A stretch of 64,000 bases of DNA from Magnetospirillum sp. (lineage in GTDB: Bacteria; Pseudomonadota; Alphaproteobacteria; CACIAM-22H2). The stretch lies in assembly GCA_027532905.1 (NCBI GenBank), contig JAPZUA010000002.1:496001-560000 (forward strand), written 5' to 3'. The notes beneath the pieces are model-generated. The model was not told the DNA's origin, made no database searches, and was given only the letters and a program-made list of their open reading frames with translations. Both the position numbers and the translations under genes were made by a program. The first letter of the stretch is position 1. Each line of letters begins with the position of its first letter. Shown here in pieces: positions 44,362-52,203 of this stretch.

Positions 44362-45300
44362 TTAGCCCGCGATACGGGCGCCAAGTGAATTTCCCGACAG
44401 CCAAGCGGCTTCTACGCCGGGGCCCAAAAGCCAGTCGCCGCATACGCCGAGCTTTTGGGTCGCATCGAACATGATGCCAGGGCCGGCTGCAACCGGGTTG
44501 GCGTAGCGCCAGCGATGCGCCGCGCGCGCTATTGGTGACGGCAATACAGCGGCGATGCGCATGGCGAAGGCAGCTGTCAGCGCGTCGGCGATCCAGTCCG
44601 GGTCCGCTTCGACATGCGCGCGCGACCATTCGGCCGTAGCCTGCAGGACCCAAGCGTCGGGACCTGTGCGTCCGGGCTTGGCATTGTTGCGTACCGCCAA
44701 TCCAATCGCGTCGCCTGGGCCGCCTTGGAGCCAATCGATGTCCGCCGCTAGTTTTTCGTCAAAGGCGAGCATCACGGTCCAGCAAGCTATGCTCCGCACC
44801 GCAGCGGCCTGGGCCGCAAACACCGGTGCGATCGGTTTCAACAGCGCGCTTGCCTGTTCGGCTGGGGTCGCGATGACAGCAAGATCGACGTCGATCGCTT
44901 CGCCCTGGTCGAGAACGAAGCGCCAGCCTAGATCTGTCGCGTCGATCCGCAGCACGCGTTGGGCAAACCGTACCGGTTGGGCGGCTGCCATCTGCCGGAT
45001 CGGCGCGCCCATCGTCGGCACGCCGACATAGGAAGCCGGACCCGCCGCCGGCCAGGCCGCAGCCAGACCCGCCGCGATCCACGCATCGACCCGTTGCCGA
45101 AAGGCGGGGTCGCTGGCCGTAAAAGCGGGGGCGCCATGGTCGAAGGAAGCTTCGCCGGCGGAGGTCGAAATGCGCCGCGTCGACATGCGGCCACCTGGAC
45201 CGCGCCCTTTATCGAACAACTGCACCGCGTAGTTCTGCCGCGACAGCCTTTCGGCACAGGCAAGGCCTGCCATGCCGGCCCCGACGATTCCAATTCGCAT
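44362..45300 (-). CDS. FAD-dependent oxidoreductase (renalase/amine-oxidase-like)
   Basis: 312 residues. The N-terminal dinucleotide fold MRIGIVGAGMAGLACAERL is followed by LFDKGRGPGGRMSTRR, the GG doublet typical of renalase-like flavoproteins, then FDHGAPAFTA. The C-terminus LGVCGDWLLGPGVEAAWLSGNSLG is the usual FAD-binding end. Members oxidise small amines or dihydronicotinamide isomers; the bacterial substrate here is unknown. It is the last gene of the - strand photolyase operon, 21 bp after the DCC gene. The 225-bp gap to the ABC-F gene holds no recognised gene. Confidence 0.9.
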   Translation of the reverse strand: MRIGIVGAGMAGLACAERLSRQNYAVQLFDKGRGPGGRMSTRRISTSAGEASFDHGAPAFTASDPAFRQRVDAWIAAGLAAAWPAAGPASYVGVPTMGAPIRQMAAAQPVRFAQRVLRIDATDLGWRFVLDQGEAIDVDLAVIATPAEQASALLKPIAPVFAAQAAAVRSIACWTVMLAFDEKLAADIDWLQGGPGDAIGLAVRNNAKPGRTGPDAWVLQATAEWSRAHVEADPDWIADALTAAFAMRIAAVLPSPIARAAHRWRYANPVAAGPGIMFDATQKLGVCGDWLLGPGVEAAWLSGNSLGARIAG

Positions 45301-45321
45301 GACTCTGTTTTCCTCGGAAGG

Positions 45322-45699
45322 TTAGGTACGTCTGCCCCCGGCAAGGCGCGAAACATAGGGACGGATCGGAAGAAATAAGCGATAGCCCAGTTCCAGAAGA
45401 GGCAAGACGCCCGGCAACGCGGCGACGCGCGCGGCCCAGCGCCAGCCCGGCAACTGCGTCCAGATCGCAACGAACGCTGCAGCGCCCGAGCGAACTTGGC
45501 CGTCGTCGGCGCGGACATGGAACCGCTGCAGCGCTTGCGCTTGCGTAACGCCCTCGGGCGTGGCGGCATCGGCTGCGGTGACATCGACGAAGCAGACCGC
45601 ACCGGTCTTGTCCTGGCGCCGATAATAGGCGATCTCGGCGCGGCAAAGCGGGCAGGCGCCGTCGTAGTAAGCCGTTGTTCTGGGTCGTTCGGATGTCAT
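45322..45699 (-). CDS. DCC family thiol-disulfide oxidoreductase-like protein (DUF393)
   Basis: 125 residues from ATG 45699. TAYYDGACPLCRAEIAYYRRQD carries the family motif DxxCPxC near residue 14. DVTAADAATPEGVTQAQALQRFHVRADDGQVRSGAAAFVAIWTQLP and the C-terminal GYRLFLPIRPYVSRL complete the DUF393 domain. The function is predicted from the CxxC redox motif only. It sits between a membrane methyltransferase-like gene and an FAD oxidoreductase in the photolyase operon; these partners recur near photolyases in many proteobacteria. Confidence 0.9.
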   Translation of the reverse strand: MTSERPRTTAYYDGACPLCRAEIAYYRRQDKTGAVCFVDVTAADAATPEGVTQAQALQRFHVRADDGQVRSGAAAFVAIWTQLPGWRWAARVAALPGVLPLLELGYRLFLPIRPYVSRLAGGRRT

Positions 45700-45727
45700 G
45701 TGCTGTTTCTCGATCGCGGAACAATTT

Positions 45728-46591
45728 CTATTTTTCGGCGTCGGCTGGGATTTTCGCGCGTCTGAGGCGCGGCAGCGCGTAAGGGACTTGTTCGCAATAG
45801 CGCGCAAAGCGCTCGCGATAGCGTGCCGCGAACCTTTTCTCTTTGAGGCGCGGCGCGAGCAGGCAATAGAGCGTGAAGCAGAATGCGACGGCAAGTTGGT
45901 CCGGCGTCCACACGGGCACCGTCCAAAGCGTCAGCGCGAATGCAACGTAGATCGGCTGCCGGATCAAACGGAAGAGACCGCGCGTCGGCATGTCCGGAAA
46001 GACCGGCCGGATGCGCGCGAGCAGCGACACCCAGCCCAAAGCACCCGTCTGCACTTCCGCACCGGCATCGAAGCTTGCTTTGAGCAACAGCAGCCAGCTA
46101 GCGGCATAGGCGGCCGAGACGGCCCAAAACGCGATCCCCTCGGCGCGCCACCACACGATGCCGGACGGCGTCCACAGCGCGAACAGCGCCAGCAGCTGCG
46201 CCGACGCGACGATGGCGTAGGTCGTGGTTGCGAGCGTAGCACCGTACGGGCCAGGGACTGCGCGCGTCAGCGTACGTTCGCCGCGCCGCGTGAGCAGCAG
46301 CGAATGGGCGAGCGGAAATTGCAGGATCAAGAAGGCATTGGCGACCGCCGCCCACGGCCATGCAAGTGTGCCGAAGCTCTCGCTCATGCCGAAAAACATC
46401 GCTGCGACCATCGCAAGCACGGCGGCTGCGAACAAGCTGTGGCACACAATCCCGAGCAGAATGGCAAATGCGATGCGCGCCCGCCCGGGCGGTGGCTTCA
46501 GCGCAGCCGCAACGAGGGCAACAAGGCCTGCCACACGAGGATCTGCGAGGAACGGATGTTTGTGCGGGGGCTGCATGAGGCGATCAAACAT
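45728..46591 (-). CDS. Membrane methyltransferase-like protein (NnrU/MddA/ICMT-related)
   Basis: 287 residues from ATG 46591, overlapping the upstream photolyase stop by 8 bp. About six to seven membrane segments are visible (AFAILLGIVCHSLFAAAVLAMVAAMFFG; FLILQFPLAHSLLL; ATTTYAIVASAQLLALFALW; WAVSAAYAASWLLLL). The C-terminal part GLFRLIRQPIYVAFALTLWTVPVWT and LEEK-like KEKRFAARYRERFARYCEQVPY resembles the SAM-dependent membrane methyltransferase group that includes methanethiol S-methyltransferase and ICMT. The substrate is unknown. The N-terminal 60 residues are less conserved. Confidence 0.82.
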   Translation of the reverse strand: MFDRLMQPPHKHPFLADPRVAGLVALVAAALKPPPGRARIAFAILLGIVCHSLFAAAVLAMVAAMFFGMSESFGTLAWPWAAVANAFLILQFPLAHSLLLTRRGERTLTRAVPGPYGATLATTTYAIVASAQLLALFALWTPSGIVWWRAEGIAFWAVSAAYAASWLLLLKASFDAGAEVQTGALGWVSLLARIRPVFPDMPTRGLFRLIRQPIYVAFALTLWTVPVWTPDQLAVAFCFTLYCLLAPRLKEKRFAARYRERFARYCEQVPYALPRLRRAKIPADAEK

Positions 46592-48119
46592 CAAAGGCAA
46601 ATTGGGGGTTGGGCGCGTCGGCTTTGGCGGCCTTCGGGTTGCGTCTCGGCTTGGCGAGACCTGCTTTGCGGCTTCCGTGTTTATCGACGATACGGCGTGC
46701 CGTCTCTTTGTGGTCGGCACGCCGCCGCAGCGCGTAGAGGGCGTCGCGGGCGGCACGCGCCGCTGACGCATTGTCGACGATCGGCGGCGGATAGCGCAAC
46801 ATCTCCGCCTGTTCCCAGCGCCAAGGCTCGTGTATGAACATGTCGGGCACTTGGGCAAGCTCGGGCACATGGGCCCGCACGAAAGTACCGGTCGGGTCCT
46901 GGTCGAAACCCTGCTTGACGGGGTTGTAGATGCGCATCGCGTTGATGCCCGTGGTGCCGGATTGCATCTGCACCTGGGGCCAATGGATGCCGGGTTCGTA
47001 GTCGACGAATTTGCGCGCGAGGTGCAGCCCGGTATCGCGCCACGGCAGCCACAGATGATAGCTCGCAAACGACATGAGCATTGCGCGCATTCTGAAATTG
47101 ATCCAGCCATGCCGATCGAGCGCGCGCATGCAGGCATCGACGAATGGAAAACCTGTGTTGCCGCTGCGCCAGGCGTCCAGCCGCTCGGGATCGGCGATGT
47201 CGGGGCGGATGCAGTCATAAGCACGATGCAGATTTTCAAATTCGAGGCGCGGTTCGTCTTCGAGCTTTTGCATGAAATGGCAGTGCCAATGCTGGCGTGC
47301 GGCAAACGACCGCATGGACGCACGCCAACGCTGCGTGTCGGGTCGGTCGGCAGTATCGATAGCTGCCACGCGCTTCCACGTCGCTTGCGCCACTTCGCGC
47401 ATCGAGATGGTGCCCCAGGCCAAGTGCGGCGACAGGCGTGAGCTTGCAGCGAACGCGGTCACGGGACTCGACATCTCGAAGCGATAGTCGCGGCCTCGCT
47501 GCTCGAGAAAGCTTGCGAGTGTTTCGAGCGCTGCGGCGCGTCCACCCGCTTGGCGATGCGGGCATGGGTCGGTCGCCAGGCCGAGTTCCGCGCTGGTCGG
47601 CACAGATGTGGGACCCGTCGTCGCGATCGGCTGTAGGGCAAGGGGAGGGGGTGCGGTGGGCAACGCCATGTCGCGGTCCCAAGCTTGTGCCCAGCCGTTG
47701 CGCGATTTGATACGGCGGATCACCCCGAATTGCCGTGATTCGTGCCAGGGCAAGCCCGCTCGCTTGCACCAGGCCCCAACGGCACGGTCGCGCGCATAGG
47801 TCCAGCCATTGCCGGTTTCCTCGTGGCTGAACAAGGCTGCAATGCCGAAGCGCCTGTACAGTTTCTCGAAGATTGTGACGGCGTCGCCAACCATTACCCA
47901 CAGCGGTTGACCGAGGGCGGCAAGATCATTCTGAAGCTCGGTTAGGCACTCGGCTGCGAAGTCCCATTGGCGCGCGGCTGCATCGGGCTGCTGCCACAGC
48001 GCGGGCTCGACGATGTAAAGCGGCAGCACCGGTCCGGCCTCGGCGGCCAGCGTCAGCGGGCGGTGGTCGGCGAGGCGCAGATCGCGTTTGAACCAGACGA
48101 TGTTGAGCGGCGCCGTCAT
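46584..48119 (-). CDS. Cryptochrome/DNA photolyase family protein
   Basis: 511 residues from ATG 48119, overlapping the upstream stop by 4 bp (ATGA). The N-terminal antenna domain is IVWFKRDLRLADHRPLTLAAEAGPVLPLYI (about 1-165). The FAD-binding domain follows from about 230: SRLSPHLAWGTIS, CHFMQKLEDEPRLE, GFPFVDACMRALDRHGWINFRMRAMLMSFASYHLW, and IHWPQVQMQSGTTGINAMRIYNP. The enzyme uses FADH- and blue/UV-A light to repair UV-induced pyrimidine dimers, or acts as a photoreceptor. The Lys/Arg-rich tail (about 485-505) may aid DNA binding. It is second in the operon, after a permuted photolyase-like gene. Confidence 0.92.
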   Translation of the reverse strand: MTAPLNIVWFKRDLRLADHRPLTLAAEAGPVLPLYIVEPALWQQPDAAARQWDFAAECLTELQNDLAALGQPLWVMVGDAVTIFEKLYRRFGIAALFSHEETGNGWTYARDRAVGAWCKRAGLPWHESRQFGVIRRIKSRNGWAQAWDRDMALPTAPPPLALQPIATTGPTSVPTSAELGLATDPCPHRQAGGRAAALETLASFLEQRGRDYRFEMSSPVTAFAASSRLSPHLAWGTISMREVAQATWKRVAAIDTADRPDTQRWRASMRSFAARQHWHCHFMQKLEDEPRLEFENLHRAYDCIRPDIADPERLDAWRSGNTGFPFVDACMRALDRHGWINFRMRAMLMSFASYHLWLPWRDTGLHLARKFVDYEPGIHWPQVQMQSGTTGINAMRIYNPVKQGFDQDPTGTFVRAHVPELAQVPDMFIHEPWRWEQAEMLRYPPPIVDNASAARAARDALYALRRRADHKETARRIVDKHGSRKAGLAKPRRNPKAAKADAPNPQFAFDV

Positions 48120-49300
48120 GTGCAACCGAGTTCCCGCAAATTAGTGGGGATCTGTTTTCTGAAGGCGAAGAAGCCGCGTGTGGCATGCGGCCAGAACGCG
48201 TCGTCCCAGCGGCGGCGTACATAGCTGAGCCAAATGCCCGTTTTGGAGAGATCGGATTTGATTTTCGTCAAGGCATCGGCGATCGGTCCCACCGGTGCCG
48301 CCGCGGTCACGACGTGTCGCACGCCGGCTTCGCGCGCGGCCGCAACGATGTTCGCCATATCGAGCTTCGCCGAAATTTGCACAGCGCAGCCGAACTTCTT
48401 CTGCACGCGCATCGCCGCATCGGCAGTTGCAGCATGCACAAATGTGCGCGCGTGGTTGCCCCACAGCAGATCGGCGTCGGCTGCGACGATTGCTGCAGCA
48501 AAGCACTTTTGCCCATCGAACAGCGATTCCGGATGGAGATCTTCCGCTGTGACTAGCAGTAAGGCGGGAGATGAGGGCGCGTCGGCCGGCAACGGTGCCA
48601 GCGGTCGGATCGGCGGAAGCGGGGCTTCGGTCAGCGCTTGCGCCTCCGTTGCCAGACCTTGCGGCGTGAAGCGGCCCTCGGTACAGCGCGCAATGTTGTC
48701 GCGCGTCGCAAGATAAGTCTTCCCCGCCGTCTGCAAGCCCGCCACCCAGCGCCAGGAAAGCGTGTTGCTGGCCGGATCGGCATCGATCAGATGGCGTAGG
48801 AAGAAGTCGGCGCCGAGCGCCCACGGCAGGCGCAGCGTAAAAATCCAAATCGAGGCGAACCACATGCGCGCATGATTGTGCAGATAGCCGGTCTCGACAA
48901 GTTCGCGCGCCCAATCGTCGAAACCTTTGATGCCTGTCTCGCCCTTTTCCGCAGACGCGACTTCGCCAGTGCGCTTAGATGCGTCGCGCGCGTCCAGAAA
49001 GCGCGACCAAACTGTCGGGTGCAACTCGAGCCATCCCTTCCAGTAGGTGCGCCACAGCACCTCCTGGACGAACTTCTCGGCGTCGTCGAATCTATGCCGA
49101 GCCAGAACCGCACCCACAATCTCGGCTTCGGTAACCAAGCGGTGCCGGAGATAAGGGGAAAGCCGCGATACCGCACTTCCGCGCCCAGGTCCTGGATCGA
49201 TATTTCGCTCGGCTGCGTAATGCGGCCCGGCACCCGGCACGAAAACTTCGAGACGGTCCAGGGCTGCGGCACGTGAAGGCGGAAAGGCAGGCGATGTCAT
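48116..49300 (-). CDS. Photolyase-like FAD-binding protein with apparently permuted domains
   Basis: 394 residues from ATG 49300. The photolyase FAD-binding region comes first: SRLSPYLRHRLVTEAEIV (from residue 46), WRTYWKGWLELHPTVW (83-98), GYLHNHARMWFASIWIF (138-154) and LIDADPASNTLSWRWVAGLQ (171-190). No antenna domain precedes it. Residues about 245-385 instead form an alpha/beta-like domain (ALLLVTAEDLHPESL, CFAAAIVAADADLLW, GVRHVVTAAAPVGPIADAL, GIWLSYVRRRWDDAFWPHA) that resembles the photolyase N-terminal domain by strand order and by its end. I infer a circular permutation. First gene of the photolyase operon; light-dependent repair or sensing is likely, but not shown. Confidence 0.82.
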   Translation of the reverse strand: MTSPAFPPSRAAALDRLEVFVPGAGPHYAAERNIDPGPGRGSAVSRLSPYLRHRLVTEAEIVGAVLARHRFDDAEKFVQEVLWRTYWKGWLELHPTVWSRFLDARDASKRTGEVASAEKGETGIKGFDDWARELVETGYLHNHARMWFASIWIFTLRLPWALGADFFLRHLIDADPASNTLSWRWVAGLQTAGKTYLATRDNIARCTEGRFTPQGLATEAQALTEAPLPPIRPLAPLPADAPSSPALLLVTAEDLHPESLFDGQKCFAAAIVAADADLLWGNHARTFVHAATADAAMRVQKKFGCAVQISAKLDMANIVAAAREAGVRHVVTAAAPVGPIADALTKIKSDLSKTGIWLSYVRRRWDDAFWPHATRGFFAFRKQIPTNLRELGCT

Positions 49301-49408
49301 GGCACAAATAAGCTGTTGCAAAAGCAGTGAATTTCAATCGCGACCGCCTGACGCTCCGGCAACCCCCTTGTTCTAGCTCAACTATTTCTTAAGCGCCTGA
49401 CCGCTCGT

Positions 49409-50143
49409 TTACGAGCGTCCGCCGTCCACCGACAGAATCTGGCCGCTTATCCATCCAGCCTGTTCGCTTGCCAGGAACAGCACCGCGTTGGCGATGTCTT
49501 TCGCCGTGCCCAAACGCCGCGTGTGGATACTTTCGACGAGCTGCGTTTGTTTGGCAGGCGAATAGGCTTGCCATTGCCGCTCGGTCGTCGGGTTCGAGCG
49601 AACGAAGCCGGGTGCGACCGAATTGCTGGTGATGCCGAACGGCCCTAGGTCCTGGCTCAGCTGTTTGGTGAGACCCACGAGCGCATGTTTGGCGGCCGTA
49701 TAGGCCTGAATGCCGGTGAGGCTCGGGCGCAAGCCGGCGCCCGACGAGATCGTGACGATGCGGCCGTAGCCCGCTTTGCGCATCGGTGTGCTTGCCGCTT
49801 GCGCAAGCCAGAAGGCGCTGTCGACATTGGCCGCGAAGATCGCGCGCCATGCCGCTTCGTCGACATTCTCGATGGGCCCGCCAACTTGGCCGCGCACGCC
49901 GCCTGCCGCATTGACCAAAACATCCAATGAGCCGACATCGGCAACGAGCCGATGCACGGCCGAACGGTCGCCGAGATCGACTTGGTGTGCTACGTAAACG
50001 CCGTCTACATTCCATGCGATCGGGGCGATGTCAGCGAGATGTACTTTCGCACCGGCCGCCTGCAACGATTCCGCGATCGCGCGGCCGATACCCTGGGCGG
50101 CACCCGTAACAAGAGCCGTGCGGCCTGCGAAATCTAGGCGCAT
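49409..50143 (-). CDS. SDR family oxidoreductase
   Basis: 244 residues. Cofactor motif TGAAQGIG is at 13-20; VNAAGG follows, then the catalytic Ser in VTISSGAG and YTAAK (Tyr and Lys). The C-terminus WISGQILSVDGG is standard. ATG 50143 lies inside the end of the upstream reductase gene (10-bp overlap), which indicates coupling. It is the last gene of a three-gene - strand set (peptidase, ketopantoate-reductase-like, SDR). It may act on a product of the peptide or amide catabolised here; substrate unknown. Confidence 0.92.
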   Translation of the reverse strand: MRLDFAGRTALVTGAAQGIGRAIAESLQAAGAKVHLADIAPIAWNVDGVYVAHQVDLGDRSAVHRLVADVGSLDVLVNAAGGVRGQVGGPIENVDEAAWRAIFAANVDSAFWLAQAASTPMRKAGYGRIVTISSGAGLRPSLTGIQAYTAAKHALVGLTKQLSQDLGPFGITSNSVAPGFVRSNPTTERQWQAYSPAKQTQLVESIHTRRLGTAKDIANAVLFLASEQAGWISGQILSVDGGRS

Positions 50144-51156
50144 TTGTCGAGCAACGCTTGGAAGGTTTCGAACGCCATCGGGCGCTTGCCGTCTTCGATG
50201 TCGTGGATCAGCGCGACGAGCGTAGCGAGGGCGGGCGTTGGCACGCCGGTCTCGCGCGCGAGTTCGACGATGATGCCGATCTGCGGATCGATCTCGGTCT
50301 TGCGCTTGCGCACTGCAAGATCGCGATAGATGCCGGTATGGGTCTTAGCCGTGTATCGGTTGAACTCGGCGAGCGCGGCGACGGATGCCTGCGCTTTAGC
50401 GAGCGGGGCTTCGGGCATGAAACATTCGGGATCGAAGCCGTTGAAGCCGATCGGCACGATCTTGCGTGCGCGTGCGGCCGCCATCACTTCGCGGCCTAGC
50501 GCAACAAACGCAGCAGTGCGGCGCGGATCTTCGAAATTGGCCGTCATGCTGTCGGTCGTCAGCGCGGTTGCAAACAGCATGGCGCCGTAGGCGAGCTTGC
50601 CCCACAGATAACCCCAGATGTTGTCGGTTAGCACGGCTTTGGGTTCGAATATCTGTAGCAATTCGAACATCGCACGTGTGCGCGGCTGAATCGTGCCGTC
50701 AATCTCACCGACCACGACGGCCGCACGGTTGCCGAACAGGATCTCGCCGGGCCCGTGCCAATCGGCGCCGAAATTCACGAAACACCCCATCGTGCGCGCC
50801 GCGCCTGCGTGCTTTGCGATCGCGATTTCGTTAAGCCCGTTCTGCGCCGACAGAATGAATCCGTCCGACGCAAGATGCGGCAGCAGTTGGGCCAGCGCTG
50901 CTTCGGTTGCCTGGGCCTTTACTGCCAGCACAATGCGCGAATAAGTCCCCGTCACTTCGCCCGGCGTTGCAGCCGGCACGATCTGTGTGAAATCCTCGAC
51001 GGGGCCGAACACATGGAGCCCACGCGTGCGGCAGGCCTCTACGTGTGACGCTTCGATATCGACGAGTTTGACCGGCACGCCTGCGCGCGCCCAATAGGCG
51101 CCGAGTGTGCCGCCGATCGCACCCGCACCCCAGATCAGGATCGGTTCGTTGCTCAT
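50134..51156 (-). CDS. Ketopantoate reductase (ApbA/PanE) family protein
   Basis: 340 residues from ATG 51156, overlapping the upstream peptidase stop by 4 bp. NAD(P)-binding GAGAIGG (10-16) is at the N-terminus. The segment VLAVKAQATEAAL, NGLNEIAIAKHAG, and the C-terminal helical part with NIWGYLWGKLAYGAMLFATALT carry the family's conserved Lys/Asn features. The biosynthetic PanE reduces 2-dehydropantoate, but the neighbours here are catabolic, so a different 2-oxoacid or hydroxyacid substrate is likely. That is inference from context. Confidence 0.88.
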   Translation of the reverse strand: MSNEPILIWGAGAIGGTLGAYWARAGVPVKLVDIEASHVEACRTRGLHVFGPVEDFTQIVPAATPGEVTGTYSRIVLAVKAQATEAALAQLLPHLASDGFILSAQNGLNEIAIAKHAGAARTMGCFVNFGADWHGPGEILFGNRAAVVVGEIDGTIQPRTRAMFELLQIFEPKAVLTDNIWGYLWGKLAYGAMLFATALTTDSMTANFEDPRRTAAFVALGREVMAAARARKIVPIGFNGFDPECFMPEAPLAKAQASVAALAEFNRYTAKTHTGIYRDLAVRKRKTEIDPQIGIIVELARETGVPTPALATLVALIHDIEDGKRPMAFETFQALLDKCA

Positions 51157-52112
51157 GCGACGGCTCCCAGAGGATGCTCTTCGGTATGGGTTGCAACGGT
51201 CATCTGGCCGTCGGCGCCGATCCAACCGCGATACATGCCGAGCGTATTGAAGGGCGCGCGCACCTTGCCGGCTGCGTCGATCGAAGCGAACCCGGCGCCG
51301 ATGCCGTAGCCTTTCAGCGTCTGGAACACGAGCGCATCGGTCGCTTCCTCAAGCGATTTGCCCGCATACATCATGCGCGCGGCAATGTCGTAGGCGGCCG
51401 AACTGCGGATGAAAAATTCGCCCTGGCCTGTGCCCGAAACGGCACAAACGCCGTTGCGTGCGTAAGTGCCGGCTCCGACGATAGGTGTATCGCCGATACG
51501 ACCGACCGGCTTGTTGTTAAAGCCGCCGGTCGACGTTCCGGCCGCAAGATTGCCGTGCGCGTCGAGTGCGACCGCACCGACCGTGCCGTGCTTCTCGGCT
51601 TCGCTGGCGGCAGCAAGCGTGCCACGCTGCGCGCGCTGCTTGAGCGACGCAAGCGCTTCGACGCGCTGCTGTGTGGTGAAATAGCTGTTCGCGACCATGG
51701 CGAGGCCCTGGCGTTCGGCGAACGCGTCGGCGGCTTCAGCTGCCAGCAGCACGCAGCCCGACTTCTCCATGACCGCGCGCGCCGCCGTGATCGGATTGCG
51801 GATGCGGCGGGCGGCACACACGGCACCTGCCGAAAGATCGGCTCCATTCATGATCGAGGCGTCGAGTTCGTGGAAGCTCGCCTCGTTGAGGGCGGCCCCG
51901 TAGCCCGCGTTGAAATGCGGGCTGTCCTCCATCACGCGCACGGCCGCTTCGACGGCGTCTAGGGCAGCTCCGCCCGCTTTCAGCACGCGCCATCCGGCTT
52001 TGAGCGACTGCGCCAGATGTTCGCGCGATTCGGCCCATTGGGCCTCGCTCTGCAGGCTACGGTCGAGCGTGCCGCAGCCGCCGTGGATGCAAATGCCGAT
52101 GGGGCTGGTCAT
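51153..52112 (-). CDS. Isoaspartyl peptidase/L-asparaginase (Ntn-hydrolase, plant type)
   Basis: 319 residues. It starts with IGICIHGGCGTLDRS; NAGYG lies at 68-72. The autocleavage site is Gly176-Thr177 (KHGTVGAVALD), with Thr177 as nucleophile of the beta chain. GGFNNKPVGRIGDTPIVGAGTYA follows, with the substrate-binding Arg and Asp. The precursor is cut into alpha and beta chains, and the enzyme hydrolyses isoaspartyl dipeptides and asparagine. Its place after a peptide-type binding protein gene suits catabolism of imported (iso)aspartyl compounds. Confidence 0.94.
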   Translation of the reverse strand: MTSPIGICIHGGCGTLDRSLQSEAQWAESREHLAQSLKAGWRVLKAGGAALDAVEAAVRVMEDSPHFNAGYGAALNEASFHELDASIMNGADLSAGAVCAARRIRNPITAARAVMEKSGCVLLAAEAADAFAERQGLAMVANSYFTTQQRVEALASLKQRAQRGTLAAASEAEKHGTVGAVALDAHGNLAAGTSTGGFNNKPVGRIGDTPIVGAGTYARNGVCAVSGTGQGEFFIRSSAAYDIAARMMYAGKSLEEATDALVFQTLKGYGIGAGFASIDAAGKVRAPFNTLGMYRGWIGADGQMTVATHTEEHPLGAVA

Positions 52113-52155
52113 CGAAATTCCTTTTCGTGTCGGGCGTCGTGCCAGCGCCGGAAGA

Positions 52156-52182
52156 CCGGGCCCGCAGACGATGCGGGCCCGG
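52156..52182 (-). terminator. Perfect 11-bp hairpin after the binding-protein gene
   Basis: CCGGGCCCGCA (52156-52166) pairs with TGCGGGCCCGG (52172-52182) around a 5-base loop, 22 bp downstream of the stop codon of the - strand binding protein. Read on the - strand it is followed by TCTTCC, not a strong T-run. It likely stabilises or partly ends the marR-binding protein transcript before the peptidase gene. Confidence 0.68.
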
Positions 52183-52203
52183 CCGTTTCAGCGTTTGGTT
52201 CGT

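Noticed and set aside
44190-44474. 94-codon + frame starting near CPACGCAF, a possible small zinc-ribbon protein
   Set aside because: It has no Shine-Dalgarno sequence, only one CxxC pair, and its second half overlaps the end of the FAD oxidoreductase on the other strand.
50134-51156. Biosynthetic PanE of pantothenate synthesis
   Set aside because: The family match is clear, but the gene is translationally coupled to a peptidase and an SDR, with no pantothenate genes near; a catabolic role fits better.
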